A DNA stretch of 64,000 bases from Sulfuricaulis limicola (GTDB taxonomy: Bacteria > Pseudomonadota > Gammaproteobacteria > Acidiferrobacterales > Sulfurifustaceae), in NCBI RefSeq assembly GCF_002355735.1, contig NZ_AP014879.1, positions 1,922,001 through 1,986,000 of the forward strand, written 5' to 3'. Numbering within the stretch: position 1 is the stretch's first letter; each line of letters starts with the position of its first letter. The notes below the pieces were generated by a model. It did not search any database. It had not been told where the DNA came from and worked only from the letters and a program-made list of their open reading frames with translations. Of this stretch, positions 58,924 through 64,000 are shown piece after piece. The position numbers and the translations under genes were made by a program.

Positions 58924-59116
58924 AGTTGAGGGCCCCCTAACTAAAAGTAGACGGCCTAAATGTCGTTTTATAAAGCGACATAATACTGTATATCCATGCT
59001 GTATAGTTTTTATATCTTTGTTATTTCAGTCAGTTACGAATTTTTATCACGACAATATTTAAAACTGCAAACACGACATAGGGGTAACGAGCGGCGCCCC
59101 TCTTTTTTTCGATTAC
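58924..59116. other. Array-proximal boundary region
   Basis: The interval between the first cassette and the Vgb-like gene contains the GTTAGGG core (58,935-58,941) and an almost perfect 20-base palindrome TGTCGTTTTATAAAGCGACA (58,961-58,980). The rest is strongly A/T-rich. In a complete integron, attI and the cassette promoter would lie here. No integrase remnant is detectable; the rest may hold an unmapped promoter. Confidence 0.55.
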
Positions 59117-60082
59117 TCACTCCCGAATCACCGCCAACTTATCCACTCCCGACAAAGGCAACCACACCTCGCCGGGCCGGCCGAGAATCTGGCGCACGGC
59201 ACTGCCGTGGCTGGGCAGCGGAATCACTTTGAATTGTTCGGTCCTGGGATCGAAGCGCACCATGGCGTTGGCACCGAAATCGGACAGCCAGACAATGTCC
59301 CGGCTGTCCACGTACACCGCGTAAGTCTGCGGGTTGTCGCCGGGAAGTTTCCACTCGCGCCACTGGTTCGTTTTCGGGTCGTACACCGAGACCTGGCCTG
59401 AGTTCCATTCGCTCACCCAGATGCGGCTTTGGGAATCGGCCCACACGCGCCGCGCGCCCTGTTTGGGCGTGGGCGGTTCGAGCACCGTGGTCTGTCCGGT
59501 TTTGGTGTCGATGCGCGCGATGTGCGAGCCGGCGAGCGAGGCGTAGTACACGCTCCCGTCGGGCGCGGTACAGATGCCGTACGGTCCACGCCAGCGCGGG
59601 GCATTGAACATTTCCACCTTGCCGGTTTTGGGATCGAGCCGGCCGTAATAGCCGGTCTGGCCGGTAAACCAGAGGACGCCCTTTCTATCGAAGGTCGCGG
59701 TGTTGAGATTGGCGTTGGGCATGTCCTTCGGCAACGGAAAAACTTGCGCCTTTTCGGTCTTGGGGTCCACGCGCACGATGGCGTTGAGACCGCTGTCGGT
59801 GATCCAGGGCGCGCCGTCGGGCCCGACGATCACGCCATGCGGCGCGGAATCCCGGCCGAGCGGGATGTGTTTGGTAAATCCGGAAACGGTATCGAGCCAG
59901 CCGAGCTCACCCAGGGCCTGCGCGGTGTACCACACGCCGCCGTCACGCGCCGGCGCGACGTCATGCGGGTGCGAGCCTTTGGGAACGTCATATTCCCTGA
60001 TGATCGGCTCGGCGGCATGCGCCGGGGCCGCGCATGAAAACGCGGCCGCCGCGACAGCGAACAGGAAAACTCTCCTGCGCAT
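59117..60082 (-). CDS. Virginiamycin B lyase-like beta-propeller protein (exported)
   Basis: The start MRRRVFLFAVAAAAFSCAAP gives a signal peptide cut near AHAAEP, leaving about 300 residues. Repeated blades have the pattern DGxxWxTxxxxxxIxRxDPKT (for example GPDGAPWITDSGLNAIVRVD and SVYYASLAGSHIARIDTKTG). This is the Vgb/NHL six- or seven-bladed family. True streptogramin B lyases are cytoplasmic; an exported relative more likely has another lyase or binding role. It lies next to the cassette array but has chromosomal codon use. Confidence 0.83.
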   Translation of the reverse strand: MRRRVFLFAVAAAAFSCAAPAHAAEPIIREYDVPKGSHPHDVAPARDGGVWYTAQALGELGWLDTVSGFTKHIPLGRDSAPHGVIVGPDGAPWITDSGLNAIVRVDPKTEKAQVFPLPKDMPNANLNTATFDRKGVLWFTGQTGYYGRLDPKTGKVEMFNAPRWRGPYGICTAPDGSVYYASLAGSHIARIDTKTGQTTVLEPPTPKQGARRVWADSQSRIWVSEWNSGQVSVYDPKTNQWREWKLPGDNPQTYAVYVDSRDIVWLSDFGANAMVRFDPRTEQFKVIPLPSHGSAVRQILGRPGEVWLPLSGVDKLAVIRE

Positions 60083-60466
60083 GCTTTTCTCCCTGGTCCG
60101 GCCAGACAGGGAGATATTACGCCTGCTTGCGGAATGGGCAAAATGGGGCTGTCGGCGATAGCCGATGGACGTCACCCTCTCCCCTTCCTCTCTCCCTCAA
60201 GGGAGAGAGGAAATATGTCCGGCGCGCGGGACGCGCCCTGCATCCGCCGTCATTCCGGCGGAAGCCGGAATCCAGTGCCGTTTATGTCATCGCGCGCAAC
60301 GCGCGCGATACCATTCAAAGCCTGGATGCCGGCTTTCGCCGGCATGACGGCATATATGGAAGGCATGCGGCAGAAAAGCATTCGGCGGGTTACGCGCCTG
60401 CGGCGCTAACCCGCCCTACATTTGATTAGCCGGCAATGTATGGCGTGCAGATTGCGCGATGCATTT
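60083..60466. repeat. Repeat-filled gap with composite palindrome copy 2
   Basis: No gene is seen in 384 bases. A CCTCTCTCCCT/AGGGAGAGAGG hairpin lies at 60,187-60,210. The composite palindrome at 60,248-60,349 has outer arms CGTCATTCCGGCGGAAGCCG and CGGCTTTCGCCGGCATGACG and an inner TCGCGCGCAACGCGCGCGA hairpin; it is related to copy 1 at 39.7 kb. A GGCGGGTTACGCGCC-type palindrome follows near 60,385-60,418. Confidence 0.8.
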
Positions 60467-61168
60467 TCAAGCCGGAACCCCCGCCATCTCGCGCACCGGC
60501 TGGTGGCCGGCAGCCGGGGCCGCGGCAAGCTCTGCGATCAACTCCTTCTGGCGCTCTTCCAGCATCCGGCACAACCGGACGTAGTCGGCACCGACGGCTT
60601 CGAACAGGTCGCGCACGGAAAAACCGAAACCGTGGAAGGTGTCCGTCAGCGCTTCGATGCGCACCGGCAGGCGCTCAATAAATGCCTGGCGTTCGGTTTC
60701 GGAAATCTTCCCCAGTTCCTGTTTCAGCCGCGCGACGCCGAAAGCAACGTGATCAATTTCATCGGTGAGCGGAACGCGCAGCGATTCGCGCGTGCCGGGG
60801 TCAGCCAGCGGTACGATGCGCTCCACCGCCTCGCTGCCGAGCGCCTCGACGCAGATATAGAGATCGGCCAGGAAATCGATCCACGGCAGCGTGCGGAAAT
60901 GCGCGCGGATCATTTGTTCCTGTTCCGGCGTGATGACCGGCATCGGCTGCGTGCCGAAATCGCGCATCCACTGGCGCTGGATGGAAACATGGCGGCTCTC
61001 GTCGCCGACCTGCTTGGCCAGCGACAGCTCGGCGTCTTCGTCGGGCGCCTGCGTCAGGCGTTCGGCGCAGATTTCCATGATGAGGCGGTCAACCTGGGTG
61101 TAGAGCATGAGCAACTGGCCCATGGACTGGCGATAGTCGGAGGAATTGGAAACAGGCTCCGTGTTCAT
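60467..61168 (-). CDS. Ferritin-like diiron protein, unknown function
   Basis: The 233-residue, mostly helical protein has two ExxH motifs in helices: VGDESRHVSIQRQWM (about residue 57) and TDEIDHVAFGVARL (about 138). Acidic residues in QVDRLIMEICAERL and CVEALGSEAVERIV complete a likely four-helix diiron site. Ferritin-like proteins of this type include tRNA hydroxylases, rubrerythrin-like proteins and N-oxygenases; I cannot choose among them. It has no signal peptide. Confidence 0.8.
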   Translation of the reverse strand: MNTEPVSNSSDYRQSMGQLLMLYTQVDRLIMEICAERLTQAPDEDAELSLAKQVGDESRHVSIQRQWMRDFGTQPMPVITPEQEQMIRAHFRTLPWIDFLADLYICVEALGSEAVERIVPLADPGTRESLRVPLTDEIDHVAFGVARLKQELGKISETERQAFIERLPVRIEALTDTFHGFGFSVRDLFEAVGADYVRLCRMLEERQKELIAELAAAPAAGHQPVREMAGVPA

Positions 61169-61281
61169 TGGCGTCTCCTTGTCAGATGAAGGGCGGGATG
61201 TCCGGCGTCTTGTGGCGGGCTCCGGTACGGAAAACTGTGACAGGCGGACAGCGCGGCCGGTTCCGGCCTTTTGTCGGCGGA

Positions 61282-61683
61282 TCAGCCGGCGGCGGCGCGA
61301 TGCAGACTTTGTTCGAGATTCGCGGTATCGATGGGAAACGGCAGGGTTTCGTGGATGGGATACTGGTTGGTGAGGCGAGTGAGCTGGTGCGCGTGTTCTT
61401 TCTCGTAGAAAACAATGACTTTGGTTCTGGGCGTGCGCTGCACCACGGCCAGCAGTGATTCCAGGCTGCTGGTGCGGTCGCGGAAATCCGACTGGAAATT
61501 GAACTCGGCGACAATGACATCGGGGCTGAGTTTTTTCAGCAGGCCCAGGGCCTTGCGCACCGAGGCCGCCGATTCGACCTCATAACCGGCCTGGCGATAC
61601 AACGGCTTGAAATCGGGATAGCCACCGAGTTCGATGATGGAAAGCAGCAGGCGCTTGGGGGAATTCGCGGCGGGATGGGTCAT
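61282..61683 (-). CDS. Degenerate response-regulator receiver domain
   Basis: The 133-residue protein begins MTHPAANSPKRLLLSIIELG. The alpha/beta order is that of a receiver domain (YRQAGYEVESAASVRKALGLLKK, then SPDVIVAEFNFQSDF). At the phospho-acceptor position Glu replaces Asp (VIVAEFN). The switch Thr/Ser and the Lys in KPF are also replaced (VIVFYEKE, LPFPID). It is thus probably phosphorylation-independent. It has no output domain. It lies after the ferritin-like gene and before a diguanylate cyclase. Confidence 0.75.
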   Translation of the reverse strand: MTHPAANSPKRLLLSIIELGGYPDFKPLYRQAGYEVESAASVRKALGLLKKLSPDVIVAEFNFQSDFRDRTSSLESLLAVVQRTPRTKVIVFYEKEHAHQLTRLTNQYPIHETLPFPIDTANLEQSLHRAAAG

Positions 61684-62129
61684 GCTCGGCTCCGAGCCCG
61701 CATCTTCACCGTATCGGCGGGTTTTGGCAACGGCGCGGCGAAAACCGGGGCGGGCCACGGCAAGCGGCCGGCCCTACCGTTGGCAGCCCCGGCCGGAGGC
61801 TGGGACTGCATCTTTATTAATCAGCCGGTTTCCCGGTAGAATTCATGTCGCTGGAGAGCTTTCGCGGTACCCGCAGAACAATAAAAACTCCGTTTTTGCC
61901 GCAGCAAGCAAATCTGGGCGTCAAAACATGACGCTTTGGTGACCGGTTTCGTCCGGCAACCAGGGACTTTTTGGCTGCGCTGCGCCGTCTTCTCACGGGC
62001 GGAGCGCGTCAGCCGGATGTCCGGTCAGAATAAGAACAGAACCACAGGGGTATGAATCTTGCCTGGAATTAAAGGAACGCGACGGTACCAGTCCTGTCGG
62101 GGGCATTGCGTCGCGCCGGAGATTTTCCC
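61684..62129. other. Non-coding divergent interval
   Basis: The 446 bases between the receiver-domain gene and the diguanylate cyclase gene hold no convincing gene. A CAGCCCCGGCCGGAGGCTG hairpin lies near 61,784-61,802, and short A/T-rich tracts occur around 61,810-61,935. A cyclic-di-GMP riboswitch consensus was looked for and not found. Confidence 0.5.
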
Positions 62130-63056
62130 GTGAACACGTCGAAGCTTAACCCCCCGTCGGAACAGGATTTCCACCTCGCCCTGCTGCGCGCTTACATCGA
62201 CAGCGCCAACGACGGCATTTTCGTCGTGTGCGACGAAATGAAATTCCACGTGGCCAACCGCCTGCTCGCCAGGTGGCTGGGCGAAACGGAAAAATCCCTG
62301 ACGGCGCACAAGCAGCGCATACCCATCACCCGTTTCTTCGGCGACGAAGACAGCAGGAATCTTTTCAGGGAAAAATTCCAGGACGTGCTGAGCGGGAAGC
62401 CGGCGCGCTTCGAGTGCCACCTCGAGCCCAAGCTTGGTGAGCCGCGCTGGGTGGAAATCACCCTGAACAAGGTCGATCTCGAGGCCGGCGATCTCGTCAT
62501 CGGCGTGGTGCGCGACATCACCGAGCGCCGCGCGCTGCTGGCCGAGGCGCATCACCACGCGCGTCACGACGATCTCACCGGCCTGTTCAACCGGCGCGAG
62601 TTCGAGCGCCGACTGAAAGAACTGTTTCAGTCCGCGAAATCCGAGAACGCCCGACACGTCCTGCTCTATGTGGACCTGGACCAGTTCAAGATCGTCAACG
62701 ACAGCTGCGGCCACATGGCGGGCGATGAATTGCTGCGCCAGATCGCCGCCCGCACGCAAAACGAGGTGCGCAAGAACGATACCTTCGCGCGCCTCGGCGG
62801 CGACGAGTTCGGCGTGTTGCTGGAAAACTGCGAGATGGACCAGGCGCTGGAGATCGCGGAGAAGCTGCGCGAGAGCATCGCCGGTTACCGTTTCCGGTGG
62901 AATGACCGGGTGTTCGACGTCAGCGCCAGCATCGGCGTCTGCGCCATCACACAGGCAAGCGCCAGCCCGCTTGACGTTCTTGGCAACGCCGACGCCGCCT
63001 GTTACATCGCCAAGAACAAGGGACGCAACCGCGTGCAGCTGTTCGGCGGGAAATAA
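62130..63056 (+). CDS. PAS-GGDEF diguanylate cyclase
   Basis: A soluble 308-residue enzyme that makes cyclic-di-GMP from two GTP. The start is GTG (VNTSKLNPPSEQDF) with GGAG eight bases upstream; an earlier TTG is less likely. A PAS domain (residues about 20-140, YIDSANDGIFVVCDEMKFHV, then GVVRDITERRALL) precedes the GGDEF domain. The active site RLGGDEFGVLL is intact and an RxxD feedback site (RKND) sits five residues before it. The metal site is LYVDLDQFKIVNDSCGH. It complements the CHASE-GGDEF-EAL protein at 44 kb. Confidence 0.94.
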   Translation: MNTSKLNPPSEQDFHLALLRAYIDSANDGIFVVCDEMKFHVANRLLARWLGETEKSLTAHKQRIPITRFFGDEDSRNLFREKFQDVLSGKPARFECHLEPKLGEPRWVEITLNKVDLEAGDLVIGVVRDITERRALLAEAHHHARHDDLTGLFNRREFERRLKELFQSAKSENARHVLLYVDLDQFKIVNDSCGHMAGDELLRQIAARTQNEVRKNDTFARLGGDEFGVLLENCEMDQALEIAEKLRESIAGYRFRWNDRVFDVSASIGVCAITQASASPLDVLGNADAACYIAKNKGRNRVQLFGGK

Positions 63057-63075
63057 CCTCGTCTCAAAATGGTTT

Positions 63076-63165
63076 CATGTAGGTTGGGGTGATGCGCGCA
63101 GCGCCGAACCCCAACAATGTCTTTCGTTCGCGTTGGGGTTCGCTACGCTCACCCCAACCTACATG
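63076..63165. repeat. Dispersed palindrome (CATGTAGGTTGGGGTGA), long copy
   Basis: Outer arms CATGTAGGTTGGGGTGA and TCACCCCAACCTACATG-like are identical to those at 31,246-31,286. The loop contains an inner GTTGGGG/AACCCCAAC pair. It lies between the convergent cyclase and HrpB-like genes. Confidence 0.8.
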
Positions 63166-63189
63166 TTGCATCAGGAACAGCCGGCGACA

Positions 63190-64000
63190 TCAGCGATCTG
63201 TTCTCCGTCTGGCACGACGCGTCGGCGTGGCGGTCCATGGGTCGTCGGGCCATGGGTGTTTTGGATATTTCCCCTTTAATTCTTTTTTGACCTCCGGATA
63301 GGTCCGCTCCCAGAAACCGCGCAGGTCCTGCGTGACCTGGATCGGCCGCTGCGCCGGGGACAGCAGGTGCAATGTCACGGGAATTTTTCCCCAGGCCACG
63401 CGCGGCGTGTCCGCCAGACCGAACATTTCCTGCAATTTCACCCGGAGCACCGGGGATTCGCCCGGGAAGTATTCGAGGCGCAGGTGCGAGCCGCTCGGCA
63501 CTTCCACATGCGTCGGCGCGCCCTCTTCCAGTCGCCGGCCCCTGTCCCAATCCAGCCGCGACTTGAGAATGGTCAGCAGGTCCAACCGCGCCAGGTGATC
63601 GCGCCGCAACATGCCGTCGAGATACGGCCCGAGCCATTCCGCGAGCGTTTCGCTCAACGCCGCGTCCGAAACATCCGGCCAGTTCTCGTCCGGCAGCCAC
63701 TGGCGCAGCGACAGCACCCGCGTCTGCCACTCACGCGTCTCGCGCGTCCACGGCAACGTCTCGATGCCTAGTCGGCGGATGCCTTCGAGCATGGCCGCGC
63801 GGATCCTTTCCGGGTCGGCTTTGGCCAACGGCTTGCTGTCCAGCACCAGCGCGCCGAAGCGCTCCTCGCGCCGCGCGATCACCACCTGCTGCGGCGCGTC
63901 CCAGCGCACGATATCTTGCAGGAGGATATGCGCGGCGAGATGTTCACGCAGCGTATCCATATTGAGCGGGGCGGCGGAATAAATCAGGCCTTCCGTCTCG
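63190..64000 (-). CDS. hrpB: ATP-dependent helicase HrpB, C-terminal part
   Basis: HrpB is a DEAH/RHA-type RNA helicase of unclear cellular role. The visible 270 codons cover the HrpB-specific C-terminus. Characteristic stretches are WTRETREWQTRVLSLRQWLPD, LDGMLRRDHLARLDLLTIL, VPSGSHLRLEYFPGESPVL, MFGLADTPRVAWGKIPVTLHLLSPAQRP and QVTQDLRGFWERTYPEVKKE. The frame stays open to the right edge, so the helicase core lies beyond the window. The internal Met at 63,960 is not the start. Confidence 0.93.
   Translation of the reverse strand, partial: ETEGLIYSAAPLNMDTLREHLAAHILLQDIVRWDAPQQVVIARREERFGALVLDSKPLAKADPERIRAAMLEGIRRLGIETLPWTRETREWQTRVLSLRQWLPDENWPDVSDAALSETLAEWLGPYLDGMLRRDHLARLDLLTILKSRLDWDRGRRLEEGAPTHVEVPSGSHLRLEYFPGESPVLRVKLQEMFGLADTPRVAWGKIPVTLHLLSPAQRPIQVTQDLRGFWERTYPEVKKELKGKYPKHPWPDDPWTATPTRRARRRTDR

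Larger units (their letters stand above)
53024..58941 (-). mobile_element. Integron gene-cassette array without a visible integrase (CALIN)
   Basis: Eight attC-type sites, all oriented on the minus strand, separate eight short cassettes of one or two genes each. Each site shows R-box AAC and GTTRRRY ends, paired inner arms and a variable centre. The proximal end is a lone core site (GTTAGGG at 58,935-58,941) whose flank is complementary to the first cassette's own R-double-prime box, as expected for an inserted circular cassette. No intI gene lies beside it or elsewhere in the window. Codon use and GC are lower than in flanking genes. One cassette carries an IS3-family insertion. Confidence 0.9.

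Noticed and set aside
58984-59000. LexA-like half site TACTGTATAT near the proximal end of the cassette array
   Set aside because: Integron integrases are often LexA-controlled, but the second half (ACAG at the right spacing) is missing and no intI is present.
61684-62129. Cyclic-di-GMP riboswitch upstream of the cyclase gene
   Set aside because: No conserved GEMM core or paired receptor motif could be found in the interval.

Overview
The window looks like chromosome of a high-GC gammaproteobacterium. Supporting evidence is the tig-clpP-clpX-lon-hupB-tRNA-ppiD block, FimV, a FabI close to the enterobacterial form, MtfA and HrpB. A sulfur-associated, environmental lineage such as Acidiferrobacterales/Chromatiales is my guess only. 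Most of the sequence is dense housekeeping coding, broken by palindromic dispersed repeats and by one clearly foreign block at about 53-59 kb.

Layout. 1-5.4 kb (minus): a YejABEF/Opp-type peptide ABC importer in overlapping order (binding protein, two permeases, ATPase cut by the window edge). 5.5-6.4 kb: fabI. 6.5-15.3 kb (minus): the proteostasis block tig, clpP, clpX, lon, hupB, tRNA-Val, tRNA-Asp, ppiD. 15.4-16.1 kb: a five-tRNA cluster (Pro, Arg, His, Lys, Leu in transcription order) behind a strong promoter. 16.4-22.3 kb (plus): folD, pgi, mtfA, a rhomboid protease, thyA, folA and an outer-membrane protein. FolD, ThyA and FolA form a folate one-carbon set. 22.3-29.8 kb (minus): fimV, asd, leuB, leuD, leuC, with a divergent LysR regulator. 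30.8-39.6 kb: an MFS permease, a low-GC lipoprotein, a mipA/small-protein/aroC group, a TraB/GumN protein, and a metallopeptidase + ATP-grasp pair. 39.9-46.2 kb: metH and a CHASE-GGDEF-EAL protein. 46.2-51.8 kb: an mddA (methanethiol S-methyltransferase) cluster, an OmpR-type regulator, a hybrid PAS histidine kinase and a glycine-zipper protein. 59.1-64 kb: a Vgb-like beta-propeller protein, a ferritin-like protein, a degenerate receiver domain, a diguanylate cyclase and the C-terminal part of HrpB.

The most distinctive region is 53.0-58.9 kb: eight attC recombination sites, all oriented on the minus strand, separating small one- or two-gene cassettes. No integron integrase is visible in the window. 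This is a cluster of attC sites lacking an integrase (CALIN), or the distal part of a chromosomal integron. Its cassettes encode lipoproteins, small membrane proteins, a BrnT/BrnA toxin-antitoxin pair, an exported SseB-like protein, and a membrane protein whose N-terminus resembles the FimV C-terminal repeat. One lipoprotein cassette is split by a 1,250-bp IS3-family element with a CCTG target duplication; removing the element and one CCTG copy restores the reading frame exactly.

Secondary points of interest are the metallopeptidase/ATP-grasp pair (possible AUC start on the first gene), the mddA cluster with a metal-binding-like protein lacking CxxC, and a two-hairpin dispersed repeat whose stems differ between copies but stay paired.
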